64,000 nt of DNA from Planomicrobium sp. CPCC 101079 (GTDB lineage: Bacteria; Bacillota; Bacilli; Bacillales_A; Planococcaceae), in assembly GCF_007859275.1 (NCBI RefSeq), contig NZ_VOHC01000005.1:1-64000 (forward strand), in the 5' to 3' direction. The notes under the pieces were generated by a model that saw only the letters and a program-made list of their open reading frames with translations, searched no databases and was not told the DNA's origin. The position numbers and the translations under genes are program-made. Positions 19,493 to 28,827 of this stretch are shown here, piece by piece; the first letter of the stretch is position 1; each line of letters starts with the position of its first letter.

Positions 19493-20377
19493 ATGATTGC
19501 CAGAAAAATCCCGCTTATTCCAACCTTGTTCCTTTTGCCAAGTTTATTGTTTTTGAGCATCTTCATTTACTTTCCGCTGGTCCAGAATCTGTACAACAGT
19601 TTTTTCGAGTTTAGTGTATTCTCCCCGACAAAAGAGTTTGTCGGCTTCGCTTCATTTCAACAGTTGATCCAGGATAAAGTGATTGTGGCGGCATTCATAA
19701 ACAATGTGAAATACGCTGTCATCTCCGTTTTATTCCAAGTGTTTTTCGCGTTGATTCTTGCGACAATTTTGGAAGACAAAGTCTTTAGACGAATAGCGCC
19801 AGCTTTGCGCGTGATTTACTTTATGCCCGTAATGATTTCCATTTCAGTAATTGCATTGTTGTTCACATTTGTTTACAACCCGCAAATGGGGCTTTTGAAT
19901 AGTTTCTTAGAGTTAATCGGATTAGAAAACTTGGCTACTCCTTGGTTAGGAAATGCTACAACAGCAATCTACGCAGTCATTGCGATGTCCCAATGGCAAA
20001 GCATCGGGTTCATCACGATGCTGTTCATCGTAGCGATTCAAAAAATTCCTAAAGAGTTATACGAGGCAGCTGATATAGATGGAGCAGGGAAGATAAGAAA
20101 ATTCTTCAATATTACGATTCCACAAGTTAAAGAAACCATGTTTGTAAATGTGCTGATTACAGTGACAGGGTCAATCCTGGTTTTCAACGAGCCATTTATC
20201 TTAACCGGCGGAGGACCGGGCTTTAGTTCAACGACGCTGTCAGTATTGATGTACGAGCAAGGATTTGGCAAAGACAATATGGGCTATGCCTCAGCCATCG
20301 CCACCTTGATTTTTGTCTTGTCCGCCATTTTCGCACTGATTCAAATTAGGGTTTCCGGAACAGGAAAGGATGATTAG
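19493..20377 (+). CDS. frlN: ABC importer permease
   Basis: This 294-aa inner-membrane permease of the fructosamine importer has about six transmembrane segments. The EAA loop is YEAADIDGAGKIRKFFNITI. AGAAGGTG (19479-19486) selects ATG 19493. Upstream in-frame starts lie in the intercistronic hairpin and are rejected. It pairs with FrlM. Confidence 0.87.
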   Translation: MIARKIPLIPTLFLLPSLLFLSIFIYFPLVQNLYNSFFEFSVFSPTKEFVGFASFQQLIQDKVIVAAFINNVKYAVISVLFQVFFALILATILEDKVFRRIAPALRVIYFMPVMISISVIALLFTFVYNPQMGLLNSFLELIGLENLATPWLGNATTAIYAVIAMSQWQSIGFITMLFIVAIQKIPKELYEAADIDGAGKIRKFFNITIPQVKETMFVNVLITVTGSILVFNEPFILTGGGPGFSSTTLSVLMYEQGFGKDNMGYASAIATLIFVLSAIFALIQIRVSGTGKDD

Positions 20378-20378
20378 G

Positions 20379-21281
20379 ATGGTCAAAACGGATCTCAAAG
20401 GAGAGTTTTTAGAGCGTGATCGGACAGCCAGCAAACCACGCGCTAAAGCGAAGCTGAATTTTACTGCCGGCCTCTCGAAGTACACGGTCCTTCTCGGGTT
20501 ATTGGCGTTTGCGGCCATCATTCTTTATCCGCTGTTTTGGATGGTAATTTCATCGTTGAAAAGCTACGATGAAATCTATAATAATGTCTGGGGCCTTCCG
20601 TCCGTCTGGCATTTTGAAAACTATGCGACTGCCTGGTCGATGGGAATATCCAGTTACTTCTTCAATAGTGTAGTAGTCACTTTGGCTACGATTTTCTTAG
20701 TGGTGTTGATTGGATCGATGGCAGCATTTACATTGTCGAGGTACCGCTCAAAATGGATCGATGCGGCATTGATTTTCATCATCGGTGGAATCATGATGAA
20801 TCCACAAGTCGCGCTGATTCCTTTGTTCGAAATTTTAACTTGGCTTGATCTTATTAATACGAGATGGGCATTGATTTTAACTTATGTGGCGTTCCGGCTG
20901 CCGTTGACCATTATTTTGATAAGAGCTTTCTTTTTAAGCATCCCGAAAGAGCTGGAAGAGTCGGCTATTATTGATGGGTGCAGTGAATTCGGAATCTATG
21001 CGAGAATTTACCTTCCACTGTCCATTCCCATTATTTTGACTACCGTAGTGCTGACTGCATTTTTCGCTTGGAACGAGTTTTTGTTTGCGACAGTGTTCAT
21101 TGATTCCGAGGTTTTGAAGACCATTCCTTCAGGATTGATGAATTTCAAAGATGCCCTGCGTACCGATTGGGGCGTATTGCTGTCAGGGATGGTAATCGCG
21201 TCTATTCCGATGGTGATTTTATTGGTACTATTGCAGAAATTCCTGGTAAGAGGATTATCGGAAGGGTCTGTTAAAGGCTAA
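20379..21281 (+). CDS. frlM: ABC importer permease
   Basis: This 300-aa partner permease carries a charged N-terminal extension of about 38 residues before the first membrane helix (TVLLGLLAFAAIILYPLFWM). The EAA loop is LEESAIIDGCSEFGIYARIY. ATG 20379 sits 8 nt from AAAGGA, whereas ATG 20370 overlaps that site. It ends 14 bp before frlD. Confidence 0.87.
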   Translation: MVKTDLKGEFLERDRTASKPRAKAKLNFTAGLSKYTVLLGLLAFAAIILYPLFWMVISSLKSYDEIYNNVWGLPSVWHFENYATAWSMGISSYFFNSVVVTLATIFLVVLIGSMAAFTLSRYRSKWIDAALIFIIGGIMMNPQVALIPLFEILTWLDLINTRWALILTYVAFRLPLTIILIRAFFLSIPKELEESAIIDGCSEFGIYARIYLPLSIPIILTTVVLTAFFAWNEFLFATVFIDSEVLKTIPSGLMNFKDALRTDWGVLLSGMVIASIPMVILLVLLQKFLVRGLSEGSVKG

Positions 21282-21295
21282 GAGGAGGAAATGGA

Positions 21296-22111
21296 ATGAA
21301 GTTGATAGCCGTTGGAGACAATGTGGTGGATTGCTATTTGGATCAGCAAACGTATTACCCGGGCGGGAACTGCGTCAATGTTGCGGTAAACGCCAAAAAG
21401 AACGGTGCGGAAAATGCCGCTTATATCGGGATTTTCGGCACTGATGAAAAAGCCGAACATATTAAGTACGCATTGAAGGAAGAAGCGGTGGATTTTCAAT
21501 TTTCCCGCGTCGCAGAAGGCCTTAGTGGCCAGCCCCAAGTTTCTTTGACTGAAGAGGGGGATCGCGTATTTGTTGGAGGCCCTAAAAATACGGTGCAGCA
21601 TAAGTTAAAGCTGCAACTGGTTCCGGATGAATTGGATTACATTTCCAGCTTTGATCTTTGCCATGTGAGCTGTTATTCGTCGATGGAAAGTGAATTGCCG
21701 AAGCTCTCCAAGGTCATTAATGTGTCTTTCGATTTTTCAAATCGGCTGGAAATCGACTATGTGAAATCGGTTGCGCCTTATATCAATTATGCATTCTTTT
21801 CCGCTGCTGATTTGGACGAAGATGAAATTGATCAATTTATCGAACAGGTAAACGCGCTCAATTTTGAAGTGTTCGCTATGACCAGAGGAAGCCTGCCGGC
21901 TGTGTTCGTCTGCAATGGAGAACGGCTCGAACAGAAGCTGAACCCGATTCAAGTGGTGGATACAATGGGAGCGGGGGATAGTTTAATCGGCGGTTTTTTA
22001 GTGAATTATATAAATGGGGAAAGCCCGGAAGCTGCCATTGAAAAAGCGACCAAATCTGCTGAAATTACTTGCGGGATGTACGGAGGTTTCGGGTATCCGA
22101 AAAGTTTCTAA
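21296..22111 (+). CDS. frlD: fructosamine kinase, PfkB family
   Basis: This 271-aa ribokinase-fold enzyme phosphorylates fructoselysine at O6, making the FrlB substrate. The N-terminal GDNVVDCYLDQ and YPGGNCVNVAVNAKK are sugar-binding. DTMGAGDSLIGGF (residues 222-234) holds the catalytic base Asp228 and the anion hole. AGAGGAGG lies before ATG. Length is slightly short for PfkB proteins but matches FrlD. Confidence 0.9.
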   Translation: MKLIAVGDNVVDCYLDQQTYYPGGNCVNVAVNAKKNGAENAAYIGIFGTDEKAEHIKYALKEEAVDFQFSRVAEGLSGQPQVSLTEEGDRVFVGGPKNTVQHKLKLQLVPDELDYISSFDLCHVSCYSSMESELPKLSKVINVSFDFSNRLEIDYVKSVAPYINYAFFSAADLDEDEIDQFIEQVNALNFEVFAMTRGSLPAVFVCNGERLEQKLNPIQVVDTMGAGDSLIGGFLVNYINGESPEAAIEKATKSAEITCGMYGGFGYPKSF

Positions 22112-22186
22112 AAATTGTTAAAAAGACTCTCCTCCTGTAAAGTTAAAAGAACAGCACTTATAAAATGCATCTATAGGAGAGAAGCT

Positions 22187-22930
22187 ATGAAGAACCAAAA
22201 TAGTATGAATGCAGAGAGTCCTGTATTGCTGTATGAGCAGATAAAAGCCGGTATTAAAGAGCTGATTAAAAACAACAATTTGAAAGCTGGACATAAGTTG
22301 CCGAACGAAGCCGAGTTGTGCGAGATTTTCAATGTCAGCCGAATCACCATTCGGCGTGCCATCAAAGAATTGGGCGAAGAAGGGTTCATCGAAGTGATCA
22401 GAGGCAAAGGAACATTTGTCAAAGCTTCTAAAAAGGATTTGCATTTGCTGAACCTGAAAGGATTTACGGAAGGTCTGTCGACAGAAGAAAATAACATCGA
22501 AAAAGAAGTTTTGTACAAGCGCGTCATTGTGGACGAGCATGACATCTCGAAAGCTTTTTCATATGAAGAAACCGAGTTTTTGGAATTGGTGCGTGTGGTA
22601 AAAGACACCGAAGGCCCGTTCAGCGTGGACTATGCTTATTTGCCGCTGAGCGTTTATCCGGACATCGAGCCTTTGCTGACAAATAACGCCTCGACGTTTC
22701 AGTTGATCCGTGAAAAGTATAAGATCAAATTTACAAAAGTGGAAAAAGAAATAGAATACATTCATCCTTCAACTGAAATTTGCCGGTACTTGGGTGTCAG
22801 CAAGACCTCATCGGTTATCCTGGTGAAGAAAATCATTTACGGGCAAAATGGCAAACCTGTTCATTATTCCAAATATTATTTGGCAGGAGACCGGGTGAAG
22901 TTTTACATCGAATCGGATTACACCGAATAG
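22187..22930 (+). CDS. frlR: GntR-family regulator of the frl operon
   Basis: This 247-aa regulator has an N-terminal winged helix (about 16-80; FNVSRITIRRAIKELGEEGF) and a C-terminal UTRA domain that would bind a phosphorylated fructosamine. AGGAGAGAAG places the start at 22187. An in-frame ATG at 22115 lacks a site and lies against the frlD stop. It is the likely ligand of the two palindromes at 16947-17006. It is downstream of frlD in the same direction, as in the B. subtilis locus. Confidence 0.85.
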   Translation: MKNQNSMNAESPVLLYEQIKAGIKELIKNNNLKAGHKLPNEAELCEIFNVSRITIRRAIKELGEEGFIEVIRGKGTFVKASKKDLHLLNLKGFTEGLSTEENNIEKEVLYKRVIVDEHDISKAFSYEETEFLELVRVVKDTEGPFSVDYAYLPLSVYPDIEPLLTNNASTFQLIREKYKIKFTKVEKEIEYIHPSTEICRYLGVSKTSSVILVKKIIYGQNGKPVHYSKYYLAGDRVKFYIESDYTE

Positions 22931-22981
22931 CCGTTTTGGGTTGAATATAAAAGAAGGCGAATTTGCCGTCTTTCGTTTAAT

Positions 22982-23005
22982 GCACCTGAATTCGGGTGCT
23001 TTTTA
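22982..23005 (+). terminator. terminator after frlR
   Basis: GCACC-TGAATTC-GGGTGC is followed by TTTTTAT. Short stem, so read-through into the HAD gene is plausible. Confidence 0.6.
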
Positions 23006-23036
23006 TCATTTGATTAGTAAAAAGGAGGGTGAAGGA

Positions 23037-23708
23037 ATGATTAAAGGAATCATTTTTGATTTTGACGGATTGATCTTCGATACGGAAACCAATCAGTATA
23101 CAGTTTATCAGGAGATGTTTGCGGAACATGGCACAGAGCTTCCGATTGCCCGCTGGCAGCAAGAAATCGGGACGCATTCGGGGTTTTCGGCTCTTGATTA
23201 TTTGGAAGAGCTGCTGGATCGGAAACTGGAGCAGGATGTTTTGCGGGAGCAGTTCAGCACCAAGTATCATGCGAAAATGGCAGAGGAAAAAGCCCGTGCG
23301 GGAGTGGAAGACTATTTGAAAGCCGCAAAAGAACAAGGCTTGAAAATCGGCTTGGCCTCAAGTTCAAATTTCAAATGGGTGTCTACCAATTTAAAAAAAC
23401 TCGGGCTTTATGAATACTTCGAGTGCGTGAAAACGTCGGACGATGTGGAGCATGTGAAACCTGATCCGGCTTTGTATCTCCTGGCTGCCGAATGCCTCGG
23501 TTTAACTCCCGAAGAATGTCTGGTATTCGAAGATTCGGCGAATGGAGCGATGGCAGCCAAGCGTGCCGGGATGAATTGTGTTATCGTGCCGAATGAAGTT
23601 ACGCATACCATGGATTTTTGCGATGTCGAGCACCGAATAGAATCCATGGCTGACATGACGTTAGAAGAAGTGCTGGACTACGTGAACAATTTGAAAGTCT
23701 CAAAATGA
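23037..23708 (+). CDS. HAD hydrolase, beta-phosphoglucomutase-like
   Basis: This 223-aa HAD protein of the YhcW/PgmB-like group has motif I FDFDGLIFDTET, a helical cap, motif II LASSSN, Lys in HVKPDP and motif IV VFEDSANG. AAAGGAGGGTG places the start at 23037. It follows frlR across a weak terminator and may dephosphorylate or isomerise a sugar phosphate tied to fructosamine use. That role is inference from position only. Confidence 0.8.
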   Translation: MIKGIIFDFDGLIFDTETNQYTVYQEMFAEHGTELPIARWQQEIGTHSGFSALDYLEELLDRKLEQDVLREQFSTKYHAKMAEEKARAGVEDYLKAAKEQGLKIGLASSSNFKWVSTNLKKLGLYEYFECVKTSDDVEHVKPDPALYLLAAECLGLTPEECLVFEDSANGAMAAKRAGMNCVIVPNEVTHTMDFCDVEHRIESMADMTLEEVLDYVNNLKVSK

Positions 23709-23752
23709 CGGGACTTTCACTTACATAGTTACTTGAAATCAAAGGAAAAGCC

Positions 23753-23798
23753 GCTCCCGGTGTCGTATAGAGTCTCTATACACTCCGGGAGTTTTTTT
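23753..23798 (+). terminator. terminator closing the frl region
   Basis: CTCCCGG (23754-23760) pairs with CCGGGAG (23785-23791), with inner GTATAGAG/CTCTATAC pairing, then TTTTTTT. Confidence 0.88.
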
Positions 23799-23850
23799 GT
23801 GCCGGAAATTATTGTTTTTAACAAAGAAGTCGACTAAAGGAGGAGTAAGG

Positions 23851-24666
23851 ATGAGGGGCATATTCGCGATTTTTACTGCTGTGTTGGCTGTTCTTTACCG
23901 AAGATCCGTCTGGAATTTTACTGCTCAAAACAAGAAAGGAATGGGCAGGCTGTTAATGAATTCAAGTATGAGCGAACCTGCTGCTGAAATCGGGACGCTT
24001 CCAATGCCTGTGCAGCGATGGCTGAAAAAAAGCGGTGCGGCCGTAAGTCCAGCGATCAAAAGTGTCCGTTTGAAACAGGCCGGACTGATGAGATTGAAGC
24101 CGGAACAGCAAAAGTGGATGAAAGCGGAAGCGGAACAAGTGATTACGATCGATCCGCCGTCTTTCATATGGACGGTGACGATGAAAATGAGCCCTTTCAT
24201 AAGAGTGATTGGAAGGGACAGCTTTAAAGAAGGCAAAGCGCAAATGCTCATTAAACTGGCAGCGCTCGTTCCGATTACGCAAGTTGAGGACGATGCGAAA
24301 ACAAATGAATCGGCTCTCCAGCGCTTTTTGATGGAGATGGCCTGGTACCCGACAGCGGCGCTTCTTCCCTATGTCACATGGAAAGCCCTGGATGATACAA
24401 CTGCGGAAGCGGCAATGTCCTATAACGGAGTGAAAGGGTCGGCGGTTTTTCATGTAGATGAACAAGGGGAATTGGTAAAGGTTGTCGCGTCCCGCTTCAA
24501 AGACAATGGAGCCGAAGCACAGCGTTTTCCGTGCGTTGCCGAGATAAAAAGGCATATGAAAGTGGACGGTGTTACTGTGCCGGAGGAAATCGAAATCACC
24601 TGGCTGCTTGAGGAAGGGCCGTTCACCTGGTATAAATTCAAAGTGCATGCTATGGAGTTTTATTGA
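23851..24666 (+). CDS. uncharacterised protein, DUF6544-like
   Basis: This 271-aa protein has an N-terminal hydrophobic segment (about 4-18) and then a soluble domain. Visible motifs are LPMPVQRWLKKSG, VRLKQAGLMRL, RVIGRDSFKEGKAQMLIKL, MAWYPTAALLPYVTW and WYKFKVHAMEF. The pattern resembles bacterial DUF6544-type proteins, which have no known function; the match is from memory and tentative. AAAGGAGGAG precedes ATG 23851. The frame extends upstream into the terminator, but no better start exists there. Confidence 0.6.
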   Translation: MRGIFAIFTAVLAVLYRRSVWNFTAQNKKGMGRLLMNSSMSEPAAEIGTLPMPVQRWLKKSGAAVSPAIKSVRLKQAGLMRLKPEQQKWMKAEAEQVITIDPPSFIWTVTMKMSPFIRVIGRDSFKEGKAQMLIKLAALVPITQVEDDAKTNESALQRFLMEMAWYPTAALLPYVTWKALDDTTAEAAMSYNGVKGSAVFHVDEQGELVKVVASRFKDNGAEAQRFPCVAEIKRHMKVDGVTVPEEIEITWLLEEGPFTWYKFKVHAMEFY

Positions 24667-24759
24667 AGGGGATTGAGTTCAAGGGGAATAAATGATAGAA
24701 TAGTCAGATTAATAGAGCCCTATAGAAAGTAGCCATGCATGCTCAAGGGGGGATACGGA

Positions 24760-25440
24760 ATGAAGTGGATGCCTAAAAAAGAAGACAAGGCAGTCGCATT
24801 TTGGCAATGGTTTGAAGCCAATGGGCAATTGTATTATGAACTGCCAGAAGACAAAACCGAAAAGCTGCTTTATCAGTTGGACAAAAAAATCCGTAAAGTC
24901 AATCAAGACTTGGCATGGGAGTTCAGTATGGATTTAATTGACGGAAAACGTGAATTTACGGTCAGCGCAGACGGAATCGTGGAAGCGTTCGGAGATGTTG
25001 AAAGTCTAGTGAAAGCAGCTCCGGAGTTGCCGGATTTTGAAATCATTCCATTCCGGCAAGCGAGAGAAGATGAATTTTCAGCAGAGTGCAACGGAATAAG
25101 GTTGACTATGGACGATATTTTCTACTCCTATGAAGTAGGTGAGGAAACAAAGCTAGTTCATCTGTGCTTGTATATCAAAGGGCTTACGCCGGAAAATGCA
25201 GAAGACTATATTTCGTTGGCTTTTGTGCTGCTTGATACAGCTATTGGCGAATACAATGTCGGCATGCATGTCGGCGAAATCGACTTCGAGCGCTATAAAT
25301 ATAACAGAGGCGCCAAGCCGCTGGACACCCTGAAAGAGCTTTTTAAGGAGACGACAAATAGGATCGAGTTTGGATCTTATAAAGCCAGTTCTAATTCGCG
25401 GAATAACCAAAGCGAAATAGATCCAAATTCAATTAGTTAA
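24760..25440 (+). CDS. conserved hypothetical cytosolic protein
   Basis: I cannot name this 226-aa soluble protein. It opens with FWQWFEANGQLYYELPED, then a DxxVEAFGDVESLVKAAPEL block and PDFEIIPFRQ. It ends in a polar, disordered tail. The pattern resembles small uncharacterised proteins found singly in many bacteria. AAGGGGGG selects ATG 24760 over ATG 24739. A bidirectional terminator follows at once. Confidence 0.65.
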   Translation: MKWMPKKEDKAVAFWQWFEANGQLYYELPEDKTEKLLYQLDKKIRKVNQDLAWEFSMDLIDGKREFTVSADGIVEAFGDVESLVKAAPELPDFEIIPFRQAREDEFSAECNGIRLTMDDIFYSYEVGEETKLVHLCLYIKGLTPENAEDYISLAFVLLDTAIGEYNVGMHVGEIDFERYKYNRGAKPLDTLKELFKETTNRIEFGSYKASSNSRNNQSEIDPNSIS

Positions 25441-25478
25441 AAAAGCCAACTCCTGCAAAAGGAGTTGGCTTTTTCTAA
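25441..25478. terminator. bidirectional terminator
   Basis: AAAAGCCAACTCCT pairs with AGGAGTTGGCTTTT. T-runs in both directions serve the hypothetical gene and the converging GH43 gene. Confidence 0.9.
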
Positions 25479-25482
25479 TCCA

Positions 25483-27093
25483 TTACGCGTTCGCTTTGTA
25501 GACAAAGTAATCGAAATCAGCAGGCAGGTTCTGGCCGGAGGTGTCTTGGCATTGCATGCCGACAAATGCACCGGTAAAGAAGCCGCCGCCTTGGATATAG
25601 TCATCAGAGAGTTTATGCGAATAGAATTTGATTGGGATCAAGTTCCAATTTTCACCGTCAAATGAATATGAGTATTGGTAAATATCCGCGTTGACGTCCA
25701 CTTTCAAATACACATATTCTACGCTTTCTGGAATAGCGATTTCATCTCCTTGAAGCGGCTGGTCGAATGCAAAGTTATCGCATGTCATGATATCCAGGAC
25801 ACGGCCTTTATCCTCATTCCATGTAATTTGCAGGGCCGTCCAGTTCTCGGTGTTGTAGTAATTCACAAGGCCTGCCGCTTGCTGGAATGTATCCGGGTTG
25901 AACGCGACTTTTGTTTCCGCCGTAAAGTGGAAATGCTGCCAGCGTCTTGCGACAAATGCCTGCGTGAATTTCGACGTCAGTGATTCTTTGCCGCGGATGC
26001 GCAAGTTCCCTGGATTTTCTTTCAGCGAGACGATGTTTTCGCCTAACGGAATGCGCAAGGTTTGGAAATGTAGATTTAACGTTTCCGAATCAAAATCGTC
26101 TTTTTCCGGGAAGTCAGGCTCCCACTCGGCTTCTTCAATTGCAGGTCCTTCAATTTCAAGTGAAGGCTGGTTGCCGCCGACAACAAATGGCCAGCCGTTT
26201 TTCCATTCCAAGCGCTGGATAGCCGTTTCACGGCCCAGCGGACAGAAGCCGCGCGGGTCGAGCAATGCCTGCCCGGCGCGTGATAATGGGCGCCCTGTCA
26301 AGTGGACCAGGAACCATTCGTCGGTATGCGTCTGGACGATGGAGGCATGCCCTGATTTTTGCAGCGGGTTTCTCGGTGAGAAAAACGATGTAATCAGCGG
26401 GTTCTCCGGATGCACTTCGTATGGTCCGCGCAAGTCTTTTGAGCGTGCAATGGTTGCCTGGTGATCATATTTTGTACCGCCTTCAGCCGTCAGCAAGTAA
26501 TAATAATCCCCGATTTTGTAAAGGTGAGGAGCTTCTGTCAACATCACATCTGTGCCTTTGAAAATGATTTCCGCTTTGCCGACAAGTTTCCTTTCTTCTA
26601 CGCTGTATTCTTGCAGCGCGATGCCATAAAAGTTATGGTGGCCCACCCGATGGTCCCAATGCATGTTGACCAAATATTTTTTGCCCGATTCGTCGTGGAA
26701 AAGGGACGGGTCAAAGCCTGAGCTATTTAAATAGATCGGCTCCGACCATTCGCCGTCAATCGTATCGCATGTCACCAAGTAGTTGTGGCAGTCTTTCCAT
26801 TGGCCTTCAGTCACTTTGACGTCAGTGAAAATCATCCAGAACTGGCCGTCGCTGTAGGAAAGGGCAGGAGCCCAGACGCCGCCGGAGTTCGGATTGCCCA
26901 TCATGTTCAGTTGGCTGATGCGGTTGAGCGGGCGGGAAGCCAAACGCCAGTTTTTCAGATCTTTTGAATGATAGATGCCGACACCTGGAAACCATTCAAA
27001 AGTGGAAACGGCGATATAATAATCTTCTCCTACACGACAAATACTTGGATCTGGGTTAAAGCCTGGCAAAATCGGATTTTGAATAGTTGTCAA
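25483..27093 (-). CDS. xynB: beta-xylosidase/alpha-L-arabinofuranosidase, GH43
   Basis: This 536-aa cytosolic glycosidase frees xylose from xylo-oligosaccharides. The five-blade beta-propeller contains the base Asp in NPDPSICR (about residue 15), the middle Asp in [12 protein letters not shown] and the acid Glu in [10 protein letters not shown]. The C-terminal concanavalin-like domain (about 330-535) is usual for GH43 subfamily 11. There is no signal peptide, so substrate must enter through the ABC importer. AAGGGTG precedes the ATG. It has its own XylR-type operator and a cre in the leader. Confidence 0.88.
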   Translation of the reverse strand: MTTIQNPILPGFNPDPSICRVGEDYYIAVSTFEWFPGVGIYHSKDLKNWRLASRPLNRISQLNMMGNPNSGGVWAPALSYSDGQFWMIFTDVKVTEGQWKDCHNYLVTCDTIDGEWSEPIYLNSSGFDPSLFHDESGKKYLVNMHWDHRVGHHNFYGIALQEYSVEERKLVGKAEIIFKGTDVMLTEAPHLYKIGDYYYLLTAEGGTKYDHQATIARSKDLRGPYEVHPENPLITSFFSPRNPLQKSGHASIVQTHTDEWFLVHLTGRPLSRAGQALLDPRGFCPLGRETAIQRLEWKNGWPFVVGGNQPSLEIEGPAIEEAEWEPDFPEKDDFDSETLNLHFQTLRIPLGENIVSLKENPGNLRIRGKESLTSKFTQAFVARRWQHFHFTAETKVAFNPDTFQQAAGLVNYYNTENWTALQITWNEDKGRVLDIMTCDNFAFDQPLQGDEIAIPESVEYVYLKVDVNADIYQYSYSFDGENWNLIPIKFYSHKLSDDYIQGGGFFTGAFVGMQCQDTSGQNLPADFDYFVYKANA

Positions 27094-27145
27094 ATGAAGT
27101 CACCCTTTATGTAAGATTTTCATCTCCATCCACTTAAAAACGAGT

Positions 27146-27161
27146 ATGTAAGTGCTTTCAA
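27146..27161 (-). promoter_or_regulatory. cre site in the GH43 leader
   Basis: ATGTAAGTGCTTTCAA fits WTGNAANCGNWWNCAW with one mismatch. It lies downstream of the inferred start point, where CcpA would act as a roadblock. Confidence 0.65.
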
Positions 27162-27275
27162 AAATGAGGAAGATGAGAGCCAGATGCAAAAAACCGAGAG
27201 ATGAACTTTTGGGCCTATCCTGGAAAATGCCCCGGCCAAAAATTCAAAATGGAATCTTTTGCAACGTTATATTTG

Positions 27276-27311
27276 ATGATACACCACTTAGTTTAATAAG
27301 TAAACAAAGTG
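27276..27311 (-). promoter_or_regulatory. GH43 promoter with XylR-type operator
   Basis: An inverted repeat at 27285-27311 (arms CACTTAGTTTA and TAAACAAAGTG, one mismatch) covers a minus-strand promoter: -35 TTTACT at 27304-27299 and -10 TATCAT at 27281-27276, 17-bp spacing. On the minus strand it reads ACTTTGTTTACTTATTAAAC, matching the sites at 28726 and 32767. Confidence 0.78.
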
Positions 27312-27354
27312 TGGATGCTGATGCCTATTGAATCAGCAAGTAGAAGCTAAGCCC

Positions 27355-28557
27355 CTACACGAAGCTTTTCGGCTGCATGCAGACGCTTAGGAAATTTTCA
27401 ATTGAGAAAGCGGAGACCCCGAGTGCGGCCGATAGCGTCGAGTGTTCAGAGAAATCGATCTGCAGGTTGTTCTGCTGAAACCACAGCGCCTGTTTTGCTA
27501 CTCGTTTATTCAGGGATTCTTCCAGCCAGCGGTTCGAAGCCGCCATGCGGTTGCCTATGATGACTTGCTGCGGGTTGAATGTATTGATGATGTTATTAAT
27601 GCCGACTCCTAAATAGTCGCCGGTTTGCTCAAACAATCCGATAACTTGCTGATTGCCTTGTTCAGCCAGGGAGATCAAGTTTGCCAAGTCCAATTCTTCT
27701 TTCAAGGGAAGAGGGAGGTCCAACTCTGCAGCTTTAGCAAGCAATGCTTGTTCCGAGGCATACAATTCCCAGCATCCTTGGTTTCCGCAGCGGCATACAG
27801 GCCCATCTACTTGAATGGTCATATGGCCGATTTCCCCCGAAAAACCGTTGGAGCCCTTGTATAATGAACCATTTAATATTAGGCCGACACCAATGCCGAT
27901 GCCGGCGCTGACGTAAATGATGTTGTCGCTTTCCTTGCCGGCGCCGAACTGTTTCTCGCCATACGCGCCTGCATTTGCTTCATTTTCGATGATAACCGGT
28001 AGATTATACCGAGTTTCAAGGACCGTTTTTAAATTGACATTTTTCCAATTCAAGTTCGGGGCGAGCAAAATATCGCCGTTTGTATCAACAATTCCTGGAA
28101 CCCCGACTCCAATGCCGATGATGCCATGAGGGCTTTTCGGTGCGATTGAGGAAAGCAGGTCGATCATTTCAAAAAGCTTTTTTTCAATTTCTTCATAGGA
28201 GAGTTTTTTGAAAAAGATTTCTTTCTTTTCAACAATATTGCCGTTCAAGTCGGTCAGAAGCCCGAGCAAATAATTGACGCCAAGATCGATGCCGATCGAA
28301 TAGCCTGCAGAGCCATTGAACAAAAGCATTACCGGCCGTCTGCCGCCACTTGAAACACCGGGGCCGGATTCATAGATCAAGTGATCATCCAGCAGGTCAT
28401 TTACTAAAGAGGAGACAGTCCCTTTGTTCAATCCTGTTTGGCTTGCAACTGCTGCCCGTGAAATAGGAGAATTGTTTTTGATCTTCTCCAAAACGAGTGA
28501 TTTGTTGCCTTCTTTCACAACGTGGTGGTTCCACGTCCTATTTTCTTTCATGTTCAT
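27355..28557 (-). CDS. xylR: xylose repressor, ROK family
   Basis: This 400-aa repressor releases DNA on binding xylose. An N-terminal winged helix (about 18-70; ASQTGLNKGTVSSLVNDLLD) precedes a ROK domain with IGIDLGVNYLLGLL and the zinc motif CRCGNQGCWE. GAGAGGG is 9 nt before ATG 28557. It lies between two genes or operons that carry matching operators and is divergent from the ABC importer, the usual layout of a local repressor. Confidence 0.9.
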   Translation of the reverse strand: MNMKENRTWNHHVVKEGNKSLVLEKIKNNSPISRAAVASQTGLNKGTVSSLVNDLLDDHLIYESGPGVSSGGRRPVMLLFNGSAGYSIGIDLGVNYLLGLLTDLNGNIVEKKEIFFKKLSYEEIEKKLFEMIDLLSSIAPKSPHGIIGIGVGVPGIVDTNGDILLAPNLNWKNVNLKTVLETRYNLPVIIENEANAGAYGEKQFGAGKESDNIIYVSAGIGIGVGLILNGSLYKGSNGFSGEIGHMTIQVDGPVCRCGNQGCWELYASEQALLAKAAELDLPLPLKEELDLANLISLAEQGNQQVIGLFEQTGDYLGVGINNIINTFNPQQVIIGNRMAASNRWLEESLNKRVAKQALWFQQNNLQIDFSEHSTLSAALGVSAFSIENFLSVCMQPKSFV

Positions 28558-28725
28558 CGAGACCAGCCCTCTCTTTTTTCTTCATTCTAACAAATAAAAT
28601 GAAGAGTTAATAATATCATCTGAATTTACTATAGCCATTGTTGCTTGCTATGGGAGGAAAGACGCTTTGTCCTTTGGCTTTTCCATTCTACAATAAACTC
28701 TGTGTGTAAATTCTAACAGAAAAAA

Positions 28726-28783
28726 ACTTTGTTTATCCACTAGACTAACAAAATTCTTTTTGCTACAATGAAAACGCATACAA
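28726..28783 (+). promoter_or_regulatory. xyloside ABC operon promoter, XylR operator and cre
   Basis: The operator-like ACTTTGTTTATCCACTAGAC continues to 28754. The -35 TAGACT (28741-28746) lies in its right half, and the -10 TACAAT is at 28764-28769 (17 bp). ATGAAAACGCATACAA (28768-28783) matches WTGNAANCGNWWNCAW perfectly, overlapping the -10. Xylose induction and CcpA repression are predicted. Confidence 0.82.
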
Positions 28784-28827
28784 CAATCAGAATATTGTTG
28801 TAACAATAGAACGCATTGGGGGAAAAG

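Noticed and set aside
25898-26464. Plus-strand frame of 188 codons inside the GH43 gene
   Set aside because: Antisense to a well-supported GH43 enzyme with all catalytic motifs; no ribosome site or family pattern.
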